This document shows positions 1 through 8,367 of a stretch of DNA of 64,000 nt, in pieces. This DNA is from CBDFKV01 sp965249035. Its GTDB lineage: Bacteria; Pseudomonadota; Gammaproteobacteria; Arenicellales; Poriferihabitantaceae. The stretch is from the NCBI GenBank assembly GCA_965249035.1, contig CBDFKV010000007.1, forward strand, positions 992,001 through 1,056,000, in the 5' to 3' direction. The position numbers and the translations under genes are program-made. The notes below the pieces were generated by a model. The model was not told the origin of the DNA and made no database searches. It saw only the letters and a program-made list of their open reading frames with translations. Each line of letters begins with the position of its first letter. Positions within the stretch are counted from its first letter, which is position 1.

Positions 1-1
1 T

Positions 2-121
2 GCGGTTGCAGAGTTCCAGCAAGTGTATCGCTCACCAACCTACCAAGACACCGTCAAAAAACGCCTAGACTTGGCTAAAGTCGGCACCAACTGGGTGATT
101 AGTGGCGAGCACACACTTTGA
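2..121 (+). CDS. C-terminal end of a protein, possibly with a Cds6/SnoaL-like C-terminal domain (partial)
   Basis: Only the last 39 codons are inside the window; the reading frame is open to the left edge and stops with TGA. The visible tail has the pattern F-Q-x-Y-x-S-x-x-Y-x-D...K-x-L followed by a W-V-I-x-x-E end. This resembles the NTF2/SnoaL-like domain that ends many periplasmic L,D-transpeptidase (Cds6 family) or TPR proteins. That match is from memory of the family pattern and rests on a short stretch, so the function is tentative. No terminator is obvious behind it, and the next gene starts about 180 bases later. Confidence 0.4.
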   Translation, partial: AVAEFQQVYRSPTYQDTVKKRLDLAKVGTNWVISGEHTL

Positions 122-300
122 ACTCCAGAAGCAGTTTTTGTGGTCGTTGCTATGAAGAAAATCTATTTGCAATTATTGCCAAGCTGGCATAGAACTGTAA
201 CCATCTATAAAAAAAGAGATAGTTTGACTACAACCGTATTCTCGAAATCGCACTTGTTGATGGTCAAACTCCGAGAAAAGAGACCAACCAGGAGGTAATG

Positions 301-546
301 ATGATTTCTAAAACCCAGCGACTTATTTCCATTTTTTGGCCATCTTTCATTATGGCTGGCCTGGCTACCGCAGTGTTTTTTACCACGATTGATCCACACT
401 CATTGCCGGGGCCGAGTTGGTTTGTCAACCTTGACCGCTTGAGTGCATATACGGTGGGCTTTTTATTGTTCTGGATTTTGACCGCCACTTCGTGTTTCTT
501 GACGTGTTACTTCCAAAAACCAGAAGATCGCGTTTGCGCTCAATAG
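301..546 (+). CDS. Small two-helix membrane protein at the head of the cox cluster
   Basis: This 81-residue protein has two hydrophobic segments, roughly residues 10-28 and 48-68, separated by a short loop rich in Pro, Ser and Asp. A strong AGGAGG at 290-295 lies five bases before ATG 301, so I prefer 301 over the in-frame ATG at 298, which would sit almost on top of the ribosome binding site. I do not recognise a named domain. Small membrane proteins of this sort often accompany the aa3 oxidase genes of gammaproteobacteria, and it lies in the same direction as the oxidase-like gene at 625. A role in oxidase assembly is inferred from position only. Confidence 0.6.
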   Translation: MISKTQRLISIFWPSFIMAGLATAVFFTTIDPHSLPGPSWFVNLDRLSAYTVGFLLFWILTATSCFLTCYFQKPEDRVCAQ

Positions 547-624
547 GTTTCAAGCACAAGCAAGTCTTGCTTACCCTAAACAATGGCCTCAAACTATACG
601 CCCTAGTCACACCCGAACCAAGCT

Positions 625-1971
625 ATGGCGTTATCACTCCCGCCCCTTCCCTACGACCGTAACTCTCTAACCATTAGCCGTGGCTGGCTACTGCTGGCCT
701 GCGCATCACTCATCGTTCCTGGCTTAACTGCAATTGTTTTGGTTATCCTGCGCTCAACCCCGCTGGCAGAGGCGACCACTTGGACGACACTCTTTCGAGC
801 TGCTTTGGTTGTACACGTAGATTTGTCGGCCTTTGTTTGGTTCATGGCCTTCGCAGGCTTGTTTTGGAGCATCGTCAGCACCGGTCAACGCCTATGGTTA
901 AAACGCATCAGTCTTGGGCTAAGCTTTCTGGGCACCGGCCTGATCGCGATATCTCCTGCATTCAACCCAGCTGGCGCAATCATGAACAATTACATTCCGG
1001 TAATTGATCACCCTGTTTTTTTCGGCGGCTTAGCAAGTATCGGGCTGGGTCTTACCCTTAGCGCTCTTGATGCTCTGTTTAGCAATCGGGCTAGCACTGC
1101 AAATAGTAGTTCCGCGATCATCCTTGGTATCAAGCTCAGTGCATTGATCGCCCTGCTGGCTATGATGGCAGTTATTATGAGTACCGTGGTTACGTCCCCG
1201 ACGCTGGAAGCCTACCCTTACTTTGAACAGGTTTTCTGGAACGGTGGTCATATCGCTCAGTTTTGCTATACCTTATTGTTAATGCTGGCCTTACTGTGGA
1301 TCGGCGATGAACTGGGCTTGCTTGATCGGCTGGCAAACGGCTGGATTAAGGTGGCTTTTTTACTGGCCGCACTACCCGCTATTGCCTCGCCATTCTTAGC
1401 CTCAATTTCCGTTCATCAAGCCAGTGAATACCGACTGTTCTTCACTCAACTCATGGAGTGGGGGCACTTAGGGGTCATGCTATTGATTGTGCCAATACTC
1501 TACTGGTTAATCCGGCGCTGGCCACAGCGCCAGCTGAATCTACCAGCGACCAATGCCTTGACGGTTGGATTGTTCCTGTTCTTGGCTGGAGGGGTAATTG
1601 GCTACGCGATTACGGGTGTCAATACCATTATTCCTGCTCACTATCACGGCATGATTGTCGGCATCGTTTTGGTGCTGATGGGACTGACTTACGTCTTGCT
1701 GCCCAAACTCGGCTACCGCAACGTATATCAAAGCCGTACCGCCGTTCTACAACCCTTAATCTATGGCTTGGGACAATTGATGCACGTTGCTGGCTTGCTG
1801 ATTTCTGGAATGCATGGCGCGCTGCGTAAAACGGTTGGAGTTGAGCAACAGGTAAGTATGAGCGAACAACTGGGTACGCAGCTGATTCGCTTTGGTGGCT
1901 TGCTGGCAGTATTAGGCGGCTTATTGTTCTTGCTGGTCGTCTGGCGGTCAATCCGAGGTCACACTCGCTAA
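625..1971 (+). CDS. Heme-copper oxidase subunit I-like membrane protein with altered copper site
   Basis: A 448-residue protein with about twelve hydrophobic segments that follows the COX1 fold. His64 in HVDLS matches the low-spin heme ligand of helix II. His339 and His341 in AHYHGM match the high-spin and low-spin heme ligands of helix X. His209 in FWNGGH matches the first CuB ligand. The tyrosine that normally lies four residues after that His (HPEVY) is Phe213. The usual His-His pair of helix VII appears as Val263-His264. It is annotated in databases as a cbb3- or NorB-like subunit I, but it is short, has no partner subunit here, and probably binds heme without being a normal oxidase. It precedes DUF2244 and coxB in the same direction, so a role in oxidase biogenesis or NO/O2 sensing is possible. 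Confidence 0.75.
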   Translation: MALSLPPLPYDRNSLTISRGWLLLACASLIVPGLTAIVLVILRSTPLAEATTWTTLFRAALVVHVDLSAFVWFMAFAGLFWSIVSTGQRLWLKRISLGLSFLGTGLIAISPAFNPAGAIMNNYIPVIDHPVFFGGLASIGLGLTLSALDALFSNRASTANSSSAIILGIKLSALIALLAMMAVIMSTVVTSPTLEAYPYFEQVFWNGGHIAQFCYTLLLMLALLWIGDELGLLDRLANGWIKVAFLLAALPAIASPFLASISVHQASEYRLFFTQLMEWGHLGVMLLIVPILYWLIRRWPQRQLNLPATNALTVGLFLFLAGGVIGYAITGVNTIIPAHYHGMIVGIVLVLMGLTYVLLPKLGYRNVYQSRTAVLQPLIYGLGQLMHVAGLLISGMHGALRKTVGVEQQVSMSEQLGTQLIRFGGLLAVLGGLLFLLVVWRSIRGHTR

Positions 1972-1977
1972 CGCATT

Positions 1978-2457
1978 ATGCCCGCTGAAGTTCTGTCCAC
2001 AAAGCACGGCTCCAGGCAATGCCTGATAACACCCAACCGCTCCTTATCGGCCAATTCGGCAATCGTTCTGTTTATTTTAATAGCCGCCATCTTGCTCATT
2101 GTTTGTGGCTATTTCCTTAGTATCGGCGCTTGGCTGGTTCTGCCATTTGCCGGTTTGGAAATCTTACTGATTATCTGGGTGGCCTTAAACCAATATCACC
2201 ACCATCGTGACTACCAGCTGATTGAGGTGGCCAACGAACAAATAACCGTCACCACCAATCGGGGTAAAAGCAACGAATCGATCACCTTGCCCTGCTACTG
2301 GCTACGGGTCGAGTGGCGCTACGAGCCTGGCCGCGCAGGTGGAGACAACCGCCTCTATCTCAGCTCGCACGGACACGCTTATGAGGTCGGTCAGACGCTA
2401 ATCGAAGCACACCGCAAGCAACTGGCGAAAAGGCTATTACACTGGACCAAAAACTAA
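1978..2457 (+). CDS. DUF2244 family membrane protein
   Basis: A 159-residue protein with two closely spaced transmembrane helices around residues 27-45 and 50-70, then a soluble C-terminal part with the family's W-x-R-V-E-W pattern and a G-D-N-R-L-Y-L-S-S-H-G loop near residue 125. This is the DUF2244 family, regularly found in the cytochrome c oxidase clusters of proteobacteria; its biochemical role is unknown. It begins six bases after the stop of the oxidase-like gene, which suggests they share a transcript. The 250 bases that follow, up to coxB, are A/T-rich and could hold the promoter for the main cox operon. Confidence 0.8.
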   Translation: MPAEVLSTKHGSRQCLITPNRSLSANSAIVLFILIAAILLIVCGYFLSIGAWLVLPFAGLEILLIIWVALNQYHHHRDYQLIEVANEQITVTTNRGKSNESITLPCYWLRVEWRYEPGRAGGDNRLYLSSHGHAYEVGQTLIEAHRKQLAKRLLHWTKN

Positions 2458-2711
2458 CCGCCCAGTAATAACCAGCTACTGAGCACCCTAAATGGCGCCT
2501 TAATTTGAGTCAATCAGGATAAGAATATTAGTATATCGTGTTTGCAAAACAATCGGCTTTCGCATATAAACGTGCCGTAACGATGTGCGTGCACCAGCTG
2601 TCTGAGTTAAAATAATACTTAACCCAGCAACGAATAAGAAATAAAGCGCGTAAAAACAATAGGGTATTGCTAGAAACAAAGCCCTAACATAAGCACCAGA
2701 GGAACACCGAT

Positions 2712-3854
2712 ATGCCCCGAAACCTGACTTCAGCATTCTGCAAGGCAATGGCCACACTCACCCTGTTGCCAACCGCTGCATTGGCAGAAATGAAGCTCAA
2801 TTTCCCTAAGCCGGTTGCACCGATTACACAGGACATCTATGACCTGCACATGTTAACCGCAGCGATTGCTACGGTGATCATGATCATCGTGACCGCGATG
2901 ATCGTTTACGCGCTGTATACCTTCAGGAAATCTCGAGACTATCAACCTGATCTAGAGTTTCATAAGGGTTGGTTTGGCCGCTGGGCATGGGCCTTGGTGC
3001 CCATCATCGTGCTTGGAATCGACTTTAGTATCGCTGGCCCTGCACAAAAAACGCTCAACCTGATTGAAAGCCACCCCGATGCTGACTTGACTATAAAGGT
3101 GGTTGGCTCGCAGTGGAAATGGACTTATGAATACCTTGACGGTGACGATGATACTAGCAATGATATCTCGATCGTCAGCAACCTAAACCGCGACCCAAAA
3201 CCTGATAACCCGTTGTATTTGCGGGATGTTGACCACGCCTTAATCCTGCCGACTGATCGCACCATTCGCTTTTTACACACCGCGACTGACGTCTTGCACG
3301 CCTGGTGGGTGCCAGCAATTTCGTATAAAAAAGACTCCATCCCTGGCTACATCAATGAAACCTGGACCAAGATTGAAGAAGCAGGCACTTACCGTGGCCA
3401 ATGCGCCGAAAACTGTGGTACTGGACATTCCTATATGCCCATCGTCGTAAAAGCGATCGACGGTGCTGAATTTGATCAATGGCAAGGTGAGCAAGTCGGC
3501 CTCCAGGTCGCGGCCACAGCAGAAGCTAGCTCAGACAAAACCTGGGCACTGGAAGAATTGATGACTAAAGGTCAAGCGGTCTACGCCAGCAACTGCCTGG
3601 CGTGCCACCAAGCCGAAGGCCAGGGCTTGCCACCAGCATTTCCTGCTTTGGCGGGCAGCGACATCACCACCAAAGACTTAGCAGCACACCTGAAAATGGT
3701 TATCCACGGCAGCGAAACTAACCCTATCATGGCCGCCTGGGGCAAGACCCTTAACGACCTCGACCTGGCTGCTGTCATTACCTATGAGCGTAACGCCTTT
3801 GGTAATAGCACGGGCGACGTCATCCAGCCAGCCGACGTAAAAGCTACCCGTTAA
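2712..3854 (+). CDS. coxB: Cytochrome c oxidase subunit II with fused cytochrome c domain (CoxB)
   Basis: Subunit II accepts electrons from cytochrome c through the binuclear CuA site and passes them to subunit I. The 380-residue protein has a signal peptide (residues 1-25), two transmembrane helices (about 50-70 and 90-108), and a periplasmic cupredoxin domain. CuA ligands are visible: His near 196 (DVLHAWW) and the C-A-E-N-C-G-T-G-H...M block from residue 230. A C-terminal class I cytochrome c domain follows, with CLACH near 295-299 and a likely Met ligand in NPIMAAW. The fusion makes the enzyme caa3-like and dependent on the ccm genes at 26.7 kb. A GAGG ribosome site precedes the ATG. Confidence 0.96.
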   Translation: MPRNLTSAFCKAMATLTLLPTAALAEMKLNFPKPVAPITQDIYDLHMLTAAIATVIMIIVTAMIVYALYTFRKSRDYQPDLEFHKGWFGRWAWALVPIIVLGIDFSIAGPAQKTLNLIESHPDADLTIKVVGSQWKWTYEYLDGDDDTSNDISIVSNLNRDPKPDNPLYLRDVDHALILPTDRTIRFLHTATDVLHAWWVPAISYKKDSIPGYINETWTKIEEAGTYRGQCAENCGTGHSYMPIVVKAIDGAEFDQWQGEQVGLQVAATAEASSDKTWALEELMTKGQAVYASNCLACHQAEGQGLPPAFPALAGSDITTKDLAAHLKMVIHGSETNPIMAAWGKTLNDLDLAAVITYERNAFGNSTGDVIQPADVKATR

Positions 3855-3909
3855 TCGAATGGGTCAAACAGATACCTAATACTGAATAGCGCAAAACCGG
3901 AGAATAACG

Positions 3910-5523
3910 ATGAGTACAGAAGCAACCCATCACGAACATGATCACGACCACGGCGCACCTAGCGGTTTTGGTCGCTGGTTGTTCAGCACCAACCACAAAG
4001 ACATTGGTACGATGTACCTCATCTTCTCACTGGTAATGTTGTTTATCGGTGGCGGCATGGCAATGATATTGCGGATGGAGTTATACCAACCCGGTCTGCA
4101 AATCACCAGCCCTGACCTCTACAACAACTTGCTAACCGACCATGCCTTGATTATGGTATTTGGCGTAGTAATGCCCGCTGCAGCCGGTATGGCTAACTGG
4201 ATGATTCCATTGATGATTGGCGCGCCGGATATGGCCTTGCCGCGGTTAAATAACTTAAGCTTCTGGCTACTACCCGCAGCCGGGACGATGCTCATTTTGT
4301 CCCTGGTTGTCTCTTACATCCCGGGTGTGGATGCAGGTGTACCCGTAAATACTGGCTGGACGCTATACCCACCGCTATCGGTGCAGACTGGCATGGGCAT
4401 GGACTTTCTGATTTTCGCGGTTCACTTACTCGGCATTTCATCGATTCTAGCGTCTATCAATATCGTCACGACCATCCTCAATATGCGCGCTCCTGGTATG
4501 ACCTTGATGAAAATGCCGATGTTTGTGTGGTCGTGGTTATTTACCGGCTTCTTGCTCATCATCGTTATGCCAGTTCTTGCTGGCGGCGTGACTATGCTGT
4601 TATTCGACCGCCACTTCGGCACGTCATTTTTTGATGCGGCGGGTGGTGGTGATCCGGTTCTGTTCCAGCATTTATTCTGGTTTTTCGGTCACCCTGAAGT
4701 CTATGTATTGCTACTGCCTTCAATCGGTATGCTCGGCATGATCATCCCCACTTTTTCACGCAAGCCATTGTTCGGCTACAAGCCGCTGGTGTACTTCATG
4801 GGTATGCTGTTCGCGCTGGGGCTGGTAGTCTGGGCGCATCATCAGTACACCGTGGGCATGTCATTGGCGGCCACCACTTATTTTATGATCGGCACCATAC
4901 TGATTTCGATACCCGTCGGGATGATGCTAATGTCCTTCATCTTCACCATGTGGCGCGGGGCAATGACCTTTGAGACGCCGATGCTATTTGGCGTAGCGAT
5001 CATCCTGATGTTCTCTTTCGCAGGCACGACCGGTGTCATGCTGGCTGTAGTACCAGGCGACCTGCAATATCACGACACTTACTTTGTGGTTGCCCATTTT
5101 CACTACGCGCTGATCCCCGGCTCGTTGTTTGGCATTTACGCCGGTGTGTTTTATTGGCTGCCTAAATGGACAGGCAATATGTATAACGAGCGTCTGGGCC
5201 AAATCTTTTTCTGGTGGACGACGATCAGCTTTAACTTTACTTTCTTCCCGCAGCATTTCTCGGGCTTGGCTGGCATGCCGCGCCGGATCGCTGATTATGC
5301 GCCACAATTCGTTGAATTCAACATGATCTCCAGCATAGCCGGAATGGCCTTTGGCTTATCTCACCTGTTATTTTTATACATCATTATCCAAACGGTTCGC
5401 GGTGGTAAAACCGCTGGTGATAAGCCCTGGGAAGGCGCACAAGTTGGTACTTCAGGGTTGGAATGGACCTTGCCTTCACCACCGCCATTTCATAGCTTTA
5501 ACATCGCGCCCGAAGTGAAATAG
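3910..5523 (+). CDS. coxA: Cytochrome c oxidase subunit I (CoxA/CtaD)
   Basis: The catalytic subunit reduces O2 to water at the heme a3-CuB centre and pumps protons across the inner membrane. The 537-residue protein has the twelve-helix COX1 core and all active-site motifs: GHPEVY near residue 260 (CuB His, crosslinked Tyr and proton-channel Glu), WAHHQYTVGM near 310 (two CuB His), and VAHFHY near 395 (heme a3 and heme a ligands). The N-terminus is His-rich, as is common in this family. An AGAATAACG stretch precedes the ATG. It lies 55 bases after coxB and leads directly into the assembly genes, as expected for an A-family oxidase operon. Confidence 0.98.
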   Translation: MSTEATHHEHDHDHGAPSGFGRWLFSTNHKDIGTMYLIFSLVMLFIGGGMAMILRMELYQPGLQITSPDLYNNLLTDHALIMVFGVVMPAAAGMANWMIPLMIGAPDMALPRLNNLSFWLLPAAGTMLILSLVVSYIPGVDAGVPVNTGWTLYPPLSVQTGMGMDFLIFAVHLLGISSILASINIVTTILNMRAPGMTLMKMPMFVWSWLFTGFLLIIVMPVLAGGVTMLLFDRHFGTSFFDAAGGGDPVLFQHLFWFFGHPEVYVLLLPSIGMLGMIIPTFSRKPLFGYKPLVYFMGMLFALGLVVWAHHQYTVGMSLAATTYFMIGTILISIPVGMMLMSFIFTMWRGAMTFETPMLFGVAIILMFSFAGTTGVMLAVVPGDLQYHDTYFVVAHFHYALIPGSLFGIYAGVFYWLPKWTGNMYNERLGQIFFWWTTISFNFTFFPQHFSGLAGMPRRIADYAPQFVEFNMISSIAGMAFGLSHLLFLYIIIQTVRGGKTAGDKPWEGAQVGTSGLEWTLPSPPPFHSFNIAPEVK

Positions 5524-5551
5524 GCCTGCAACCCTAATCCATAAGTAAATA

Positions 5552-5677
5552 GTGAATAAAAAAATTACAGCACAGAAAAAGCGCTCAAACTTGGTCATCG
5601 CACTGATTCTGGGTGCCGTGGTTATTATGGTCGCACTGAGCTCGTATCGGATGCTACAGAACGCCCTCGGCTCATAG
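5552..5677 (+). CDS. Small single-helix cytochrome oxidase assembly peptide
   Basis: A 41-codon reading frame starting with GTG lies between coxA and ctaG. The product has a basic N-terminus (KKITAQKKR), one hydrophobic helix at about residues 14-30, and a short polar tail ending in LGS. Tiny one-helix proteins at exactly this spot are annotated in many proteobacteria as cytochrome oxidase small assembly proteins, sometimes compared to CoxF. It ends eleven bases before ctaG and starts 28 bases after coxA, so it is part of the operon. The start codon is uncertain because the upstream ribosome site is weak. Confidence 0.65.
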   Translation: MNKKITAQKKRSNLVIALILGAVVIMVALSSYRMLQNALGS

Positions 5678-5688
5678 GATTAATAAGG

Positions 5689-6345
5689 ATGACCACGCCG
5701 CAGCCTAAACGCCATACACGCCAAGTGCTGATGCTATCAACATTGGTGGTAGCTATGTTTGGTTTTGGTTTTGCGATGGTGCCCTTATATGGCTTGATTT
5801 GCCAAGTAGCTGGAATCAACAGCACGGCAACAGTTGCCGGTGCAAGTGGTCGCATACCGACGGCAGATATGCTGATCATGGACAAAACCCGGACCATATC
5901 GGTTGAATTCGATTCCACCATTAACCATGCGCTGCAGCTTGAATTTGAACCGCTGGAAACTACGATGGCAGTGCACCCTGGTGAATATGCTAAAGTCGAT
6001 TACCGGGTGAAAAATATCACCGATCAGGACTTGATCGTGCAGGCTGTTCCTGGAATTACGCCTTGGCAAGCAACCGAGCACTTCAGCAAAATAGAGTGCT
6101 TTTGTTTTACCCAGCAAACCTTGGCGGCTGGCGAAGAAAAAATCATGCCAGTGCAATTCGTGATCAGTAAAAATTTGCCGCAGAAATACGGCACGGTAAC
6201 GCTGTCCTATACATTCATGAAGCCGCAAGTCTCAAAACCTAACAACGCTGTCACCAATACAGCACCTGCTAACTTATCTCAATCGGGCTCTGCCCTTCCT
6301 GATCCGGCCTTTTTAAACCCGGCTCTAGCCCAAACTAAAAGCTGA
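5689..6345 (+). CDS. ctaG: Cytochrome c oxidase assembly protein CtaG/Cox11
   Basis: CtaG (Cox11) is a membrane-anchored copper chaperone that builds CuB in subunit I. The 218-residue protein starts with a short basic segment and one transmembrane helix (about residues 12-35), followed by a periplasmic beta domain. The copper-binding CFCF motif is present near residues 137-140 (KIECFCF). The C-terminal 30 residues are low complexity and not conserved. It is preceded by an AAGGATG start context and sits between the small assembly peptide and coxC, the usual place for this gene. Confidence 0.96.
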   Translation: MTTPQPKRHTRQVLMLSTLVVAMFGFGFAMVPLYGLICQVAGINSTATVAGASGRIPTADMLIMDKTRTISVEFDSTINHALQLEFEPLETTMAVHPGEYAKVDYRVKNITDQDLIVQAVPGITPWQATEHFSKIECFCFTQQTLAAGEEKIMPVQFVISKNLPQKYGTVTLSYTFMKPQVSKPNNAVTNTAPANLSQSGSALPDPAFLNPALAQTKS

Positions 6346-6355
6346 GAATATCGCC

Positions 6356-7249
6356 ATGTCAACACAAGCCCCCGGTTATTACATCCCAGAGCCCAGTCGC
6401 TGGCCAATTATCGCGGTTCTCAGCGCCTTCCTGATCGCGCTCGGGACAGTCCTATGGATCAATGCTGCGACTGTTGGCCCGTGGATATTAGCTGCGGGGT
6501 TTGGCGTATTCATCTATCTGCTATTTGGCTGGTTTGGTCAAGTCGTGGGCGAATCACGGGGCGGTAACTATAACCGTCAGGTAGACACTTCCTTTCGTCA
6601 AGGCATGGTGTGGTTTATCACCTCTGAAGCCTTTTTCTTCGTCACCTTTTTTGGGGTCTTGTACTACCTTCGTAATATCGCCATGCCCAGCCTAGGCGGT
6701 GAAGGACACCTAGCCTCATCCAACATTTTATGGGAAGGTTTTAAAGCAAGTTGGCCATTGGTCGGTGAGTTGCCCCAAAATTTCAGCACCCTGGTGGGCA
6801 GCAAGTTTGCTGGCGCTAAAGAAGCCATGGGCGCTGGCGGTATCCCCGCGATCAACACCGCGATCTTGCTGACATCGGGCCTCACTCTCACTTGGGCACA
6901 CTGGGGGCTTAAGAAAGAAAATAATAAGCAACTAGTCTTTGGTCTTGCTCTGACAGTTGCATTGGGCTTGACCTTCGTCGCCTTCCAAGCCTGGGAATAT
7001 ATACACGCCTATAAAGAAATGGGCTTGACGCTGAAAGCTGGCATCTATGGATCAACTTTCTATATGCTCACCGGCTTTCACGGCTTACACGTCACCATCG
7101 GCTCCATTATGCTGATCGTTATTTTAGTTCGTGCGATCAAACACCACTTCAATGCCCACCAACACTTTGCGTTTGAAGCGACCGCCTGGTATTGGCACTT
7201 TGTTGATGTCGTCTGGCTGGGTTTATACCTATTTGTCTATTGGCTATAA
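6356..7249 (+). CDS. coxC: Cytochrome c oxidase subunit III (CoxC/CtaE)
   Basis: Subunit III stabilises the oxidase core and supports proton uptake; it carries no redox cofactor. The 297-residue protein has seven hydrophobic helices. Family landmarks include FITSEAFFFVTFF near residue 90, where the Glu is the conserved lipid-facing acid, FHGLHVTIG near 240, and EATAWYWHFVDVVWL near the C-terminus. It starts ten bases after ctaG. A hairpin terminator at 7271-7295 closes the coxB-coxA-ctaG-coxC transcript. Confidence 0.97.
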   Translation: MSTQAPGYYIPEPSRWPIIAVLSAFLIALGTVLWINAATVGPWILAAGFGVFIYLLFGWFGQVVGESRGGNYNRQVDTSFRQGMVWFITSEAFFFVTFFGVLYYLRNIAMPSLGGEGHLASSNILWEGFKASWPLVGELPQNFSTLVGSKFAGAKEAMGAGGIPAINTAILLTSGLTLTWAHWGLKKENNKQLVFGLALTVALGLTFVAFQAWEYIHAYKEMGLTLKAGIYGSTFYMLTGFHGLHVTIGSIMLIVILVRAIKHHFNAHQHFAFEATAWYWHFVDVVWLGLYLFVYWL

Positions 7250-7270
7250 ACGTAGATTACCTTCTCATAA

Positions 7271-7295
7271 AAACCGGCAAATAAGCCGGTTTTTT
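7271..7295 (+). terminator. Rho-independent terminator after coxC
   Basis: An eight-base-pair stem (AAACCGGC with GCCGGTTT) around a six-base AAATAA loop is followed by a run of T. It lies 22 bases after the coxC stop. The A-rich left flank could let it also act on the minus strand, but the DUF2909 gene ends at 7345 and would reach it only after 50 bases. Confidence 0.85.
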
Positions 7296-7344
7296 ATACT
7301 GCCCAAAGCTGGCCAGAATCCGACTAGAATCTCACTACAATGAG

Positions 7345-7545
7345 TTACAGGTTATGCGGCTGCAAACTACCAGTATAATAACCAACGATCAGCAAGACAA
7401 ACAGTAATACCGACAGCACCACCCTGAACGTTAATGATGACACCACTTTGTTGCCCTGCGTCCCATCGCGAATTAGATAGTACGCGCTAGAACCTAAACT
7501 CAACAATATCAGCGCAATGACGATCAGTATTAAAATTTTAACCAT
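7345..7545 (-). CDS. DUF2909 family twin-helix membrane protein
   Basis: A 66-residue protein made almost entirely of two transmembrane helices (residues 2-22 and 40-60) joined by a polar loop containing YLIRDGTQGNKVV. This is the DUF2909 pattern, found beside the cox genes of Pseudomonas and relatives, usually inverted relative to them as here. I chose the ATG at 7545 (MVKILIL) rather than an ATG six codons upstream because family members begin with this sequence. Function is unknown. It is divergent from the SURF1 gene, so the two may share the short promoter region at 7546-7596. Confidence 0.75.
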   Translation of the reverse strand: MVKILILIVIALILLSLGSSAYYLIRDGTQGNKVVSSLTFRVVLSVLLFVLLIVGYYTGSLQPHNL

Positions 7546-7596
7546 ACTCTTTCGCTGTTCCAAACCCGAACAATCAGTATACCCTTTTCAAGGCCA

Positions 7597-8367
7597 ATGG
7601 GCGCGCAAAAACTAGAACCCACACCCAAACCCACCTTCAGGCCGACACTGTTTGGCACAGCCTTGATGGTGGTTGGCGTGAGCCTGTTTTTGAGCCTTGC
7701 CTGGTGGCAGTATCAGCGTGCTCAGTATAAACGGGATTCACAAATCAGCTTCGACACTGAAATGGCGCGCGCACCGATTGACTACACGTCACTGGATAGC
7801 TCAACATCCACCCGTTTTAAGCGCACCCAGCTGAGCGGTCAGTACCTGCCGCAAACCACCGTCCTGATCGATAATATCGTTCACGAGCAGCAAGCGGGCT
7901 ATCAGGTGATCACTGCCTTTCAAACTGAGAAAGGGCAAACAGAGACAGGGGATGTGCTCAGTATTAACCGGGGTTGGGTACCGCTGGGTAGCGACCGGAA
8001 TACCTTGCCCACCATCCAAACCCCGGCCGAACTCGTCACCATCATCGGCCGCTTTGATCATCCGCGATCAAAGCCACTGGGCTTGAACGAGGACTTTCTA
8101 AGCCAAGCTATTGCTGATCAACGCTGGCCTTGGTTTGAGCTAGATGCCTATCGGCTTAAGACTGGCTTGCCGCTGACGCCTTTATTTGTCAGCCTTGAGC
8201 CGGGCGAACCCGGCGCAGCCGTTGCCAAATTACCGATCTTTGATGCCAACATTGGCATGCACATCGGCTATATGATTCAATGGGCAGCATTTGCGCTTGC
8301 TGCCATCGTTATTTGGCTGATGATAAGCCGCAAGCAACCTCAATCAAACACCGATATGACGCCATGA
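7597..8367 (+). CDS. SURF1 family cytochrome oxidase biogenesis protein
   Basis: SURF1/Shy1 helps insert heme a into subunit I. The 256-residue protein has the family layout: an N-terminal helix (about residues 20-38, ending LAWWQYQRAQYK), a long periplasmic domain containing NRGWVPLG near residue 125, and a C-terminal helix (about 220-245, preceded by HIGYMIQWAAFA). Its stop overlaps the start of the next gene in an ATGA arrangement, which implies translational coupling. It begins the second cox-assembly transcript, running through the SCO-like gene to ctaB. Confidence 0.92.
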   Translation: MGAQKLEPTPKPTFRPTLFGTALMVVGVSLFLSLAWWQYQRAQYKRDSQISFDTEMARAPIDYTSLDSSTSTRFKRTQLSGQYLPQTTVLIDNIVHEQQAGYQVITAFQTEKGQTETGDVLSINRGWVPLGSDRNTLPTIQTPAELVTIIGRFDHPRSKPLGLNEDFLSQAIADQRWPWFELDAYRLKTGLPLTPLFVSLEPGEPGAAVAKLPIFDANIGMHIGYMIQWAAFALAAIVIWLMISRKQPQSNTDMTP

